From a virus: a DNA stretch of 64,000 nt. Under the pieces are notes generated by a model, which worked only from the letters and a program-made list of their open reading frames with translations, did no database searches and was not told where the DNA came from. Positions 23,156 to 30,904 of this stretch are shown here, one piece after another. Location of the stretch: the IMG/VR virus record IMGVR_UViG_3300042345_000282, positions 36,328 to 100,327 of that record. One strand, given 5' to 3'. The position numbers and the translations under genes are program-made. Within the stretch, counting starts at the first letter, position 1. Every line of letters starts with the position of its first letter.

Positions 23156-24103
23156 TTATAATTTGCAATCACGTGCCGCAACAACATCTACGTATATATC
23201 ATATATGACATCTGCAGGTACTGTCAGTTTAATGCGCATGGTTCCTGCATTGCGGTCATTGCCGAATACAGTTAATCGATTATTTACGCCTATGCTGTAG
23301 AATATGCCGCCTGCTCGGTACTCAGGATTATAACAGATATTCAATACTTGTCTGCCGCGATCATCTCTAGCCTTTACCTTCAGACGCAGTTCGTTTTGGT
23401 TTACAAACTTGCTTTTTAGATAATCAAGTCTATGTAAATCATCGATGAAATATTTATTGTGCTTACCTAACAATAAATCATTAGGATTTTTAGCAGAAAC
23501 ATTGATCACCCCACGGCCTATAGGAGTCTCTATCTCAGAGAATATCTCATTCATCGATGTGACAAAATTGTAATTCCATCTGATATCATAGGGTACCATC
23601 AGATAGAAGTTTCTATATGAATCTGTTGTAAAGTATGGATTTTTAGTTTGTTGCAAATTATAGGCACGATAAGGATAATCGCGAAATACTTCATCAATTA
23701 ATCTATCGCCTTTCTGCTGTTCATGGCGAATAGTATGTACTTGTGCATTGACGATATTACTGTCAAATTGATTTTTAGAATTAGATTTGCTGAACAATCT
23801 TTCGGATGTTTTGTTATTGGTCACCGTCACATTGATCTTTATTTGAGTACCAATATCCTCTAGTATCTCGTATTTCTCTACACGACAACTACTGTATGAG
23901 ATTACTTGATCATGAACCGTCTTTCCGTTGAAATGTTCACGGTCGCTTAACACGGCAGTACCGCATATATTTTCTATGGCAGTACGGAAAGCGTCCTTCT
24001 TGGCAGATTCGCGGTCGGCACCATAACCATATACAGTTATAGATTCAGCACCGACCGCGATTCCCGCAAATGATAGAAGGATCGCAGTAGCGATCTTCTT
24101 CAT
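23156..24103 (-). CDS. Secreted periplasmic protein, FlgT/LPP20-like N-domain
   Basis: 315 aa with Sec signal peptide MKKIATAILLSFAGIAVGAE. The first mature domain, SITVYGYGADRESAKKDAFR then IENICGTAVLSDRE and QIKINVTVT, resembles FlgT-N/LPP20-type envelope folds. The C-terminal half is beta-rich with few Cys. Start two bases after the lipoprotein stop (TAATATG). Function unknown; envelope role inferred. Confidence 0.6.
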   Translation of the reverse strand: MKKIATAILLSFAGIAVGAESITVYGYGADRESAKKDAFRTAIENICGTAVLSDREHFNGKTVHDQVISYSSCRVEKYEILEDIGTQIKINVTVTNNKTSERLFSKSNSKNQFDSNIVNAQVHTIRHEQQKGDRLIDEVFRDYPYRAYNLQQTKNPYFTTDSYRNFYLMVPYDIRWNYNFVTSMNEIFSEIETPIGRGVINVSAKNPNDLLLGKHNKYFIDDLHRLDYLKSKFVNQNELRLKVKARDDRGRQVLNICYNPEYRAGGIFYSIGVNNRLTVFGNDRNAGTMRIKLTVPADVIYDIYVDVVAARDCKL

Positions 24104-24104
24104 A

Positions 24105-24743
24105 TTAGCCGCCAGCAATCAAGCCACGTACTTGTCGAATGTCATTACTATCATACTTGTTCCAATTGATAGTACATGCCACAGTCTTGGGATCTACAAG
24201 ATTAGTCTTACTGATCGCAAAACCTACAAGACGACCTTGAGCATTAACAGTAACAGTTCTGACGATATCAATGTCAGTGTTGATCAATGCTTCGCGGACG
24301 CTATAGTTGGTATCCTTGTTAGGATCATCGGGACTCATAGAAACATCAGGTCCGATCTCAGTTTGGCTCTTGAATCTATCCTTCTGATTCTCGTTCTGGT
24401 TGTTCTTAGTAATAGTACGGCGATTTTCGGAAACGTTCATACCAAACACATAAGCGACTACGTTAGCACGGGCATTATCACACGCCATACTAGTCGTAGA
24501 CTTCTGAAGCAATCGGGTAGCACCAACACTAGGTTGCACACCTACAGCCTGAATGCCGATCACTTCGCACTGTTTGCTATTCCATAGCCACCCGCACTTC
24601 TTATCAATCTTGATAGTCTCGCCGGGAACGTTTGTTGCGAAAGTTTGAGATTCGATTGTGGGAATCTCGCCCTTCTTAGGACCATTACTAGAACAACCAG
24701 CAATAGCCAATGCAACACCTGCAACAATTAAACTAGACTTCAT
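24105..24743 (-). CDS. Lipoprotein of unknown function
   Basis: 212 aa from ATG at 24743 (GGAG nine bases upstream; an ATG at 24758 is alternative). Lipobox AIAGC follows a hydrophobic signal. The mature part has several Cys (KKCGWLWNSKQCEVIG; SMACDNARA; TVACTINW) and an LPP20-like flavour. A host-type promoter lies upstream. With the next gene it forms an exported pair that may alter the host envelope. Confidence 0.6.
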   Translation of the reverse strand: MKSSLIVAGVALAIAGCSSNGPKKGEIPTIESQTFATNVPGETIKIDKKCGWLWNSKQCEVIGIQAVGVQPSVGATRLLQKSTTSMACDNARANVVAYVFGMNVSENRRTITKNNQNENQKDRFKSQTEIGPDVSMSPDDPNKDTNYSVREALINTDIDIVRTVTVNAQGRLVGFAISKTNLVDPKTVACTINWNKYDSNDIRQVRGLIAGG

Positions 24744-24777
24744 AAACGTTTTCTCCATAGTTGTGAAACGTATAATG

Positions 24778-24806
24778 ATTATAGAATAGTCTACTGTTTA
24801 GGTCAA
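24778..24806 (-). promoter_or_regulatory. Sigma70-like promoter for the lipoprotein pair
   Basis: TTGACC, 17 bases, TATAAT. Confidence 0.7.
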
Positions 24807-25432
24807 GTGTTTTGGTTACCTTTTAGATGTGCTTCTATCTCAGCCTTTTCGTCATCGCTGAATACATCCAAATCGTATTCGCCCGAATTCAATTTCTCAA
24901 TCAAAAACTCAATGTACTCCTTGTTGTACATATAACTTTGGCTAGTGTTCTTATTTTGCTCTAACCATTTTTTACCGTCAAACTTGAATACACGATTTGG
25001 TAACACATCTACGCGAACGAATATATCACCTTTCGCGGCTATTTTGGGAAACTGTGTTCCAAATCCTGTACTCTTTTGAGCACCTAAATCTGCTTTGGCA
25101 GAGAATAAATCCGGACGCAATTCTTTCAGTGCGTTGCTCTGATATAAAGAACTATTGAATTCTACGTAGCCGTTACCTACATCCTTTAAAGGGGTAACAC
25201 CCTCAGTTATTATTTCTTTGGGGGCAACAACTTCTTGAACAGATTTAATATCGGGCTTCGGCTCCAGTTTGTTAGGTTCTTCCAACTTAACTTTTCTTTT
25301 ACGTTTAGTTGGCTTAGGCTGGAACGTAACTTGCTTGAGAGGTTTGACGGGCTTAGTGACTTTATTTGGTCTAATCTTGGCAACTTTAAGTTTAGGTTGC
25401 TCAACTTTAGCCTTTCGCTTAACTTTTTTTTT
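24803..25432 (-). CDS. C-terminal extension of the membrane protein, reached by -1 frameshift
   Basis: About 209 codons open in the -1 frame beyond the A_AAA_AAG site. It begins with a long Lys/Pro-rich linker (KVKRKAKVEQPKLKVAKIRP) and ends in a soluble domain (AAKGDIFVRVDVLPNRVFKF, DGKKWLEQNKNT). There is no ATG or ribosome-binding site near its front; the only start inside would be TTG at 25285. It is therefore best read as part of a fusion with the upstream gene. Confidence 0.65.
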   Translation of the reverse strand, partial: KKKVKRKAKVEQPKLKVAKIRPNKVTKPVKPLKQVTFQPKPTKRKRKVKLEEPNKLEPKPDIKSVQEVVAPKEIITEGVTPLKDVGNGYVEFNSSLYQSNALKELRPDLFSAKADLGAQKSTGFGTQFPKIAAKGDIFVRVDVLPNRVFKFDGKKWLEQNKNTSQSYMYNKEYIEFLIEKLNSGEYDLDVFSDDEKAEIEAHLKGNQNT

Positions 25433-26415
25433 ACAGGACTATCCTGCTTTACTTCTTCTTTAACTAAGCCGCCGTCGGCAGTGAGTTCTGCATCCCCTGC
25501 TTTTGGCTCAATAGGCTCGCTTGTTTGTTCTTTTTCTTCAGGGGTTAATGGTAGATATCCTGCTGTGGTGGCCGGAACAAACTCTTCCTTCTTTTCAAAT
25601 TCCCATTTATAACTACTGATTGCGGCGATCACAAGCATCAATGCTAATGGGTCAAATACAAAAATCAATAGTATGATTACCCAACGGACGGCCTTTTCTA
25701 ACAACGCATTGTCTGGGTTGTCACCATATATCAATGCCGCGATATATTTTATAGGACCTACTTCTGCTTCAATCTTACGAAACTGAGTGGCTAACGGAGC
25801 CTTTTCTAAACTCAATGCCTGTATAGTCTGATTTGATTTTTCTATACGGGACTGTGCATCATCAATCTCTTTTGTATATGCCTGTCTATCTCTACGCTGT
25901 GCGGCTCTTATCTGTACGGATCTTTCTGCACTTGCCTCACTAGTGCCGCGATCCAGTCTTGCGGACACTTGAGCATCCATCTGTGATAATGCTCTGCGGG
26001 CAGATTCTATATTTTCGCGCTCACTGCTTATCAATTCACGCTGAATAGCGATCTTCTCATCGATTAAACTTATCTGAGCAGCCACATCGCCTGTAGGTAT
26101 ACCCTGATCCATATGGGCTTTGCTTAAGAAGCCGAATATGCCCATGCTTGTGACAAGTGCTAATACTGCTACAGCACCTGTCAAATATGTTTTCATCAAC
26201 CATCTACATCTTTCCCAATATCGGTGCAACCATATCGTTGTAACAATCTTGGCTACCTCGAGACTACCTCCCATGATGATCACGGGTATGACGGCGGCAG
26301 CGAATATAGCGGTCAAACCGACTACGCTATACCAGGCTGCTATGGCACTGAGCGTTAATGCTGTGATTAACGCTAATGTAGATAGGCTAAATACTTTCCT
26401 TATTAATAGTGGCAT
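25210..26415 (-). CDS. Large membrane protein with coiled coil (zero-frame product)
   Basis: 401 aa from ATG at 26415; a longer reading would cross the late promoter. Membrane spans near residues 5-50 (VFSLSTLALITALTLSAIAA; VIPVIIMGGSLEVAKIV), about 75-95 and about 230-260; a coiled coil (residues 105-200) lies between. This layout recurs in T4-like aquatic phage structural membrane proteins. The slippery site at 25423-25429 allows either this product, ending in a Lys/Ser/Leu-rich tail, or a 537-residue fusion. Confidence 0.65.
   Translation of the reverse strand: MPLLIRKVFSLSTLALITALTLSAIAAWYSVVGLTAIFAAAVIPVIIMGGSLEVAKIVTTIWLHRYWERCRWLMKTYLTGAVAVLALVTSMGIFGFLSKAHMDQGIPTGDVAAQISLIDEKIAIQRELISSERENIESARRALSQMDAQVSARLDRGTSEASAERSVQIRAAQRRDRQAYTKEIDDAQSRIEKSNQTIQALSLEKAPLATQFRKIEAEVGPIKYIAALIYGDNPDNALLEKAVRWVIILLIFVFDPLALMLVIAAISSYKWEFEKKEEFVPATTAGYLPLTPEEKEQTSEPIEPKAGDAELTADGGLVKEEVKQDSPVKKKLSERLKLSNLNLKLPRLDQIKSLSPSNLSSKLRSSLSQLNVKEKLSWKNLTNWSRSPILNLFKKLLPPKK
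25423..25429 (-). promoter_or_regulatory. Putative programmed -1 frameshift site A_AAA_AAG
   Basis: Run of nine A then G on the minus strand; in the zero frame it reads A_AAA_AAG, the dnaX slippery heptamer. A CAGGA/TCCTG inverted repeat with an AGGA lies 12 bases upstream. No clear downstream hairpin found. Confidence 0.6.
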
Positions 26416-26420
26416 TAATA

Positions 26421-26428
26421 TATTTATT
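26421..26428 (-). promoter_or_regulatory. T4-type late promoter, ATG at predicted +1
   Basis: AATAAATA, five bases (TATTA), then the ATG of the membrane protein. Confidence 0.6.
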
Positions 26429-26454
26429 ACGAATTGCACCAAAATAAGTGCATA

Positions 26455-26688
26455 TTATTCTCTAGGTTCAGGAGCCTCTCCTTTACCAAACAAATGCCCG
26501 TAATTGCCTAAAAACTCTGTAAGAGACTGCACAAGATTTCGTGGAATGCCTGGACCTTGTTGTACTAGATATCCTACAATAAAGTCTTCGTCACCGCGCC
26601 ATTTGATATGCTTAACTTCAAGCCAGTCACCATCAGCGAACATATATCGCTGACCTACTAAATCTTCGTAGCCGCTGAGTTTAGTCAT
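26455..26688 (-). CDS. Small protein of unknown function
   Basis: 77 aa, MTKLSGYEDLVGQRYMFADG at the start. ATG at 26688 overlaps the upstream stop by eight bases; ATG at 26706 is possible. No motif recognised. Confidence 0.55.
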   Translation of the reverse strand: MTKLSGYEDLVGQRYMFADGDWLEVKHIKWRGDEDFIVGYLVQQGPGIPRNLVQSLTEFLGNYGHLFGKGEAPEPRE

Positions 26689-26971
26689 CTTCGCCGGGAA
26701 CCTCATAGGCTACGTCATAGCCACCCTTGCGATCACTGAACCAATCATCATCACGGTCGTAATCGTAGTTTTCGATGAACTCTAAGAAATTATCATGCTC
26801 TTCATCAGTAGGTTCTTCACCTTCTGGTTCGTTCCAATCATTGCTAGTCATATGGCTAGCGATCTCTTTGAAACGTTCTACTGAACCAAAGTTCTCAATG
26901 ATATCTTCTTCAGGGATATCATAATTAAAATGACTATGTACTTGGTGATACTCAATTTTTACGAATTTCAT
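26681..26971 (-). CDS. Acidic small protein of unknown function
   Basis: 96 aa from ATG at 26971 (GGAG site). Strongly acidic C-terminal half (EPEGEEPTDEEHDNFLEF). Not recognised. Confidence 0.55.
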   Translation of the reverse strand: MKFVKIEYHQVHSHFNYDIPEEDIIENFGSVERFKEIASHMTSNDWNEPEGEEPTDEEHDNFLEFIENYDYDRDDDWFSDRKGGYDVAYEVPGEDD

Positions 26972-26982
26972 GGTTTTCTCCT

Positions 26983-27183
26983 TTACCAACTATCTGAATG
27001 TGTGACGTTAACGCGAACAGTTACCGGTGTACTATTTAATACAAAATCAAACTCCATAGATAAAGTAGATCCGATATCGCTCTCATTATCATAAATCAAT
27101 TTTATAACACCGTCTACTTCATTCTCTCTTACGACATTAACTATAAAGTCTAATTCTTGTTTGGTTATATAAATTTCATTCAT
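26983..27183 (-). CDS. Small protein, paralogue of 47629-47838
   Basis: 66 aa. ITKQELDFIVNVVREN...SMEFDF...THSDSW shares its plan with the protein at 47629-47838 (VITRNQFEKLREVF...TIEFDP...TDVESW). Unknown family; ATGA overlap upstream. Confidence 0.55.
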   Translation of the reverse strand: MNEIYITKQELDFIVNVVRENEVDGVIKLIYDNESDIGSTLSMEFDFVLNSTPVTVRVNVTHSDSW

Positions 27184-27413
27184 TCTTCAACTCCGAAATG
27201 TTCTTTAATATCTTTAAGATGTTTCATGGAACGCAAATACTTTTCAGTATTGTGGCCATCACGGGTAATACCCATCTGAATAGTTAGAATACATTCTTTC
27301 ACAATCAACTGGGCAAACTTTTCTTTGTCAAAGATCCATCCCTCGCCACTGTTTGCTGTTGGCTCAATATAGGTAGTAGCCTGTACGGCAAGTAGTTTAA
27401 TTCGTTCGTTCAT
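27180..27413 (-). CDS. MNERI-family small protein, copy 1
   Basis: 77 aa. Starts MNERIKLLAVQA, has DKEKFAQLIVKEC in the middle and ends IKEHFGVEE. One of three tandem paralogues here. The family is common in large phages; function unknown. Confidence 0.65.
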   Translation of the reverse strand: MNERIKLLAVQATTYIEPTANSGEGWIFDKEKFAQLIVKECILTIQMGITRDGHNTEKYLRSMKHLKDIKEHFGVEE

Positions 27414-27625
27414 AGTTCAACGCCGAAATGTTGTTTAATCTGTTCACTGATCATCCGGCCTGTCCAAGCAGGATGATCCTCACAAGTCTGCAACATTTCC
27501 CGAACAATCAACTCGGCGAACTTTTCAGTATCAAAACGATCTACCATGTAACTGTTAAACGCAGTAGTACCTCGTTGTTCACGGACAATGCATTGTGATT
27601 TTAATAATGCGATACGTTCATTCAT
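27410..27625 (-). CDS. MNERI-family small protein, copy 2
   Basis: 71 aa from ATG at 27625. MNERIALLKSQ, then DTEKFAELIVREM, then IKQHFGVEL. ATGA overlap with copy 1 and one-base overlap (TGATG) with the gene upstream. Confidence 0.65.
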   Translation of the reverse strand: MNERIALLKSQCIVREQRGTTAFNSYMVDRFDTEKFAELIVREMLQTCEDHPAWTGRMISEQIKQHFGVEL

Positions 27626-27789
27626 CAAAAGTGTTTCCCAAAAAGACAATACACAGCAAATCGTTTCCAAGTCTTAGGTTGTGTATTACGTGTAGCAACT
27701 TGCATAGGATTCTGTCGCCATGTCATGCCATCAGGTCCCCACTGCCAGTGATATGTACCGAATCTGATATTGAACCATAAGTTACTCAT
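27625..27789 (-). CDS. 54-residue protein of unknown function
   Basis: Starts MSNLWFNIRFGTYHWQWGPD, rich in Trp and basic residues, ends in YCLFGKHF. Overlaps both neighbours (ATGA, TGATG), which supports it being real despite its size. Confidence 0.6.
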   Translation of the reverse strand: MSNLWFNIRFGTYHWQWGPDGMTWRQNPMQVATRNTQPKTWKRFAVYCLFGKHF

Positions 27790-28013
27790 GATTTGAGTCC
27801 AAAATGTTCCCTTATAGCCTTGACGCTATTATTGATGGTATGCGATACCATACCTTGATCAAAGGTCGTATAAATGTGGTTAGTATTTGTCTTAGACTCT
27901 ACTGCTAGAATCGCTTCCTGTATGATCAAATCAGCAAACTCTTCAAGACGCACATGGCTTACACAATGTTCTACTTGCGCTTTTACAGCAATCTCTTTAA
28001 GTCGTTCGTTCAT
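27786..28013 (-). CDS. MNERI-family small protein, copy 3
   Basis: 75 aa. MNERLKEIAVKA, RLEEFADLIIQEA, and VKAIREHFGLKS. The most diverged of the three copies in the middle segment. Confidence 0.65.
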   Translation of the reverse strand: MNERLKEIAVKAQVEHCVSHVRLEEFADLIIQEAILAVESKTNTNHIYTTFDQGMVSHTINNSVKAIREHFGLKS

Positions 28014-28135
28014 TCTTTTGGTTCCTTAATATAATCTTTTAATTTGAATTCTGTGAAATTAACAATCAATAAAAGAATATACAGGGCGAAAGGAAACAAC
28101 ATTCCAACCATCAATAATAATATGTCATATATCAC
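28010..28135 (-). CDS. 41-residue membrane protein
   Basis: GTG start at 28135 with AGGA five bases upstream. MIYDILLLMVGMLFPFALYI then LLLIVNFTEFKLKDYIK: one long membrane span and a charged end. Stop overlaps the next ATG. Confidence 0.55.
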   Translation of the reverse strand: MIYDILLLMVGMLFPFALYILLLIVNFTEFKLKDYIKEPKE

Positions 28136-28144
28136 ATTGATCCT

Positions 28145-29482
28145 TTATTTGTCATCACGGAATCTCACAAAGCGGGGAAATCGCAAACTATAAGTTCCGT
28201 CTTGATTTTGTGTAATCACATCACACAAGATTTCAACTGTGCGACCAATAACCAAACTACGGTTACCCCAAAGGCTATCTCTATCACCATCAGTAAAGCC
28301 ACTACCAACATTGACAGTAATAGTTTTCCCGTCGTCAACTCCGGAGCAAACAAGAGCCCCAAGTCGTCCCACATTTCTACCAGTACCTTCTTCAAGATCA
28401 ATTACCTCCAAGTCAACTGTGATAGTAGGCTTCCACTTCATCCAGAAAGTGTTGCGCTTGCACTCATAAGGACTATTGATGTCCTTGATCATGATGCCTT
28501 CGAACCCTGCGTTAACGTTATCCTTAGCATAACGCATCAACTGATCACGACCTTCGCCTGTATCAAGATCAACCATGATGTGCGGCAACAACTCTACGTT
28601 AGGCATAGTATCAATGACAGGACGCAACTTCTCAAGCAATTTTACACGCTTATGCAACTGTGCGTTCCAGTATCCACGCTCCCAGTCATCGATAGGAATG
28701 ATATCAAAGATATTGAACACGCTATCATCAGCCTTGGCGTTGTCTTTGCGCCGTGCTTGTCGCATCAATTCTTGGAAACTGTTACCGATAACTTCACCGT
28801 CAAGCCAGAAGCCATTGAATAGGCTACGATCACCTGAGGCACGGACTAATTTGAGATGATTATTTTGAATTTGTTGTTCGATAATACTGAAGTTCTCAAA
28901 GATTTTACCATTGCGGCTATAGCAAGTAGTGACACATTCTCCTTGATCATTATGAACGACACGCATCAGTACACGCACACCGTCAAGTTTAGGCTCAAGA
29001 CGCTTGAGTCCCTTCATCTCAGGACGACCCTCGCTATTCGTTGCCAACTGACAACCAAAGATAGGAATCTCGTACTCTGACTTCTTGACAACCTTGTTGA
29101 AAGTCTTATCGCTGATACCGCAACGCAAATCCTTGCGAATCACATTACGGCAGAAGTTATTCCATTCGTCAGTATCGAAACGCTTGCTCATCATATCTAC
29201 GGCATCACGGGCACTATTGCCTGTGATATCACGGTTGCGCAATTTCAATAGCAAGTCTGTGAATTCTTCCCAAGGATTTTCCTGATTGATCAGACCTTCA
29301 GTCTCTGGCACCTGGCGCAAGTGGAAATTGTCATAAGGATTATAAGCACTTTGCACATAACGCAAGAATCGAATGCTACTCTCGTTACCAAGCACAGCCA
29401 TCTCATATGCCTGCTTGAGTACGTCTTCCTTGTGTAGACGGCTATCGCTCTCGTTTAGTTTGTGAATCCAGTATGCGCTCAT
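28145..29482 (-). CDS. ATP-dependent DNA ligase
   Basis: 445 aa from ATG at 29482. Nucleotidyltransferase motif I EPKLDGVRV with the AMP-linked Lys near residue 160; motif IIIa/IV (FWLDGEVIG; FEGIMIKD) and motif V-like FWMKWKPT; C-terminal OB domain (DLEVIDLEEGTG). Closest in plan to T4 gp30-type ligases. Seals nicks in replication and repair. Confidence 0.9.
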   Translation of the reverse strand: MSAYWIHKLNESDSRLHKEDVLKQAYEMAVLGNESSIRFLRYVQSAYNPYDNFHLRQVPETEGLINQENPWEEFTDLLLKLRNRDITGNSARDAVDMMSKRFDTDEWNNFCRNVIRKDLRCGISDKTFNKVVKKSEYEIPIFGCQLATNSEGRPEMKGLKRLEPKLDGVRVLMRVVHNDQGECVTTCYSRNGKIFENFSIIEQQIQNNHLKLVRASGDRSLFNGFWLDGEVIGNSFQELMRQARRKDNAKADDSVFNIFDIIPIDDWERGYWNAQLHKRVKLLEKLRPVIDTMPNVELLPHIMVDLDTGEGRDQLMRYAKDNVNAGFEGIMIKDINSPYECKRNTFWMKWKPTITVDLEVIDLEEGTGRNVGRLGALVCSGVDDGKTITVNVGSGFTDGDRDSLWGNRSLVIGRTVEILCDVITQNQDGTYSLRFPRFVRFRDDK

Positions 29483-29489
29483 GTATTTC

Positions 29490-29996
29490 TCACTTAAAGG
29501 GCCATGCACTATTTGGGTCTAGTTTGGGCCGGGGTTCTAATTTGATATCTTCTTCAATGACTTCATTATACTCGTCCCCGTCAACAATATCAACCTTGAA
29601 CGGACCCGCAATCTCAATATAGTCTTCCTCTACCACCCAATCACTAAAATCATAAAGCCAGGCTGCTCCCGATCTTTCAAATTCATCATCCGGATCTCCG
29701 TTACACCATAACTTTCCAATTTCTTCTTTTTCTTCTTCGGTAAAGTCATCATCAAATTCAAAATCAAGGCTAATCAAGTCGTCTAACTCTGATCCCCAAC
29801 CTATACCTGGATCACAGATAATCCAGTTATCTTCAAGATAAACAGGTTCGTCAAGTTCGCGGAATCCCTGTCCCCAACGATATAGTTCACGTACTACGAA
29901 ACCTCGGGTGTTACCCTCACTATCAGTTTTGTAAACATCATACACGGCATAGATAGATTTCTTATCTGTGGGCATGATGCGATATAATTTAGCCAT
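29490..29996 (-). CDS. Acidic protein of unknown function
   Basis: 168 aa, very acidic (SLDFEFDDDFTEEEKEEIGK), starting MAKLYRIMPTDKKSIYAVYD. Stop is seven bases before the ligase ATG. Not recognised. Confidence 0.55.
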   Translation of the reverse strand: MAKLYRIMPTDKKSIYAVYDVYKTDSEGNTRGFVVRELYRWGQGFRELDEPVYLEDNWIICDPGIGWGSELDDLISLDFEFDDDFTEEEKEEIGKLWCNGDPDDEFERSGAAWLYDFSDWVVEEDYIEIAGPFKVDIVDGDEYNEVIEEDIKLEPRPKLDPNSAWPFK

Positions 29997-29997
29997 A

Positions 29998-30210
29998 TTA
30001 ATCTTTCTTATTAATTGCGTTGGTCACACTACCAAACGTCACCATAGTTAACCAAGCCATAGCCAACCATGTCCAAAAAGTATAATCGATACCTAGATTG
30101 AACAATGTGTTTAGTGACCAAATCGTTACCAGTGGGGCAAATATTAAAAGTGCTATAATTAGCAAAATTAAAACAGTGAAAGTTATAGGTGTGAGATTTA
30201 ATTTACGCAT
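29998..30210 (-). CDS. Two-span membrane protein
   Basis: 70 aa from ATG at 30210. Spans LTPITFTVLILLIIALLIFA and TFWTWLAMAWLTMVTFG. Small proteins with this start are common in T4-like aquatic phages. Function unknown. Confidence 0.6.
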   Translation of the reverse strand: MRKLNLTPITFTVLILLIIALLIFAPLVTIWSLNTLFNLGIDYTFWTWLAMAWLTMVTFGSVTNAINKKD

Positions 30211-30225
30211 GATACTATTATACAC

Positions 30226-30585
30226 TTACCAACTAGAATTGTAAAATACTTTACGACCCAAAAACAGTTCTGCTTTTGCGTTAACGCAAAATTCTAGGTC
30301 ATGATCACGATAGTGTTCATCGCTAGGATTACCGAAAAAGAATCCAGTTGTACCTAGTTTGGACACTTGACCTGACTTGATATCTTGCTCAAGTTTATGA
30401 ACATCGTCCCATGTCAGTTCTACTTCAACACCGTTGAATGTGTCGCACACTCCACCCTTCTCAGCAAAGAGTTTTTCCATCCAGCCTTGCAAGTTGGGAT
30501 GCTTGCGCCAGTAACTGATCTCTTGATGGTTGTTCCAATCCTCGCCTGCCTTGCTAGCGACATATGCGTATGCATCAAGTCCCAT
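30226..30585 (-). CDS. Conserved-type phage protein of unknown function
   Basis: 119 aa. MGLDAYAYVASKAGEDWNNH at the start, YWRKHPNLQGWMEKLF, TGFFFGNPSDEHYRDHDLEF. Similar proteins are sometimes labelled phosphoglycerate kinase, but no kinase motif is present. Overlaps the upstream gene by 11 bases. Confidence 0.65.
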   Translation of the reverse strand: MGLDAYAYVASKAGEDWNNHQEISYWRKHPNLQGWMEKLFAEKGGVCDTFNGVEVELTWDDVHKLEQDIKSGQVSKLGTTGFFFGNPSDEHYRDHDLEFCVNAKAELFLGRKVFYNSSW

Positions 30586-30784
30586 TTTTAATCCTCTCTA
30601 AGATAGGTTGCACTAAATCTACCGAATCCACATTATCATAATATGCGGCTAACATCATGTTGTAAACTACTACCGCATCTTTACCATATGTGCCTATGAT
30701 TTCTTTTACTTCACTAGTATTCTTGGCTTTCCACAACAAATCAGCGATATGATGTTGTACCTTGTTTGCTAATTGCAATTCCAT
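30575..30784 (-). CDS. Small protein of unknown function
   Basis: 69 aa, helical, MELQLANKVQHHIADLLWKA at the start. Familiar from aquatic T4-like phages. AAGGA site. Confidence 0.6.
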   Translation of the reverse strand: MELQLANKVQHHIADLLWKAKNTSEVKEIIGTYGKDAVVVYNMMLAAYYDNVDSVDLVQPILERIKNGT

Positions 30785-30793
30785 GATATTCCT

Positions 30794-30904
30794 TTATACA
30801 AAAGATTTTACAGTATCTACGAACTTTTGTAAAGACTCAGCGATACGATACATCCCAATTTCACCGATGATGATACCCACAATCACGCCTATAAAAAATC
30901 TCAT
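30794..30904 (-). CDS. 36-residue membrane peptide
   Basis: MRFFIGVIVGIIIGEIGMYR then IAESLQKFVDTVKSFV: one membrane span and an amphipathic tail. ATGA overlap with the gene upstream. Confidence 0.55.
   Translation of the reverse strand: MRFFIGVIVGIIIGEIGMYRIAESLQKFVDTVKSFV

Noticed and set aside
24803-25285. Independent gene starting at TTG 25285
   Set aside because: No ribosome-binding site, no ATG, and the frame stays open back to the slippery A run; a frameshift fusion explains it better.
27180-28013. CRISPR-like or direct DNA repeat array
   Set aside because: The similarity is between protein-coding paralogues, not short identical repeats with spacers.
30226-30585. Phosphoglycerate kinase
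   Set aside because: Similar phage proteins sometimes get this label, but no kinase motif or suitable length is present.
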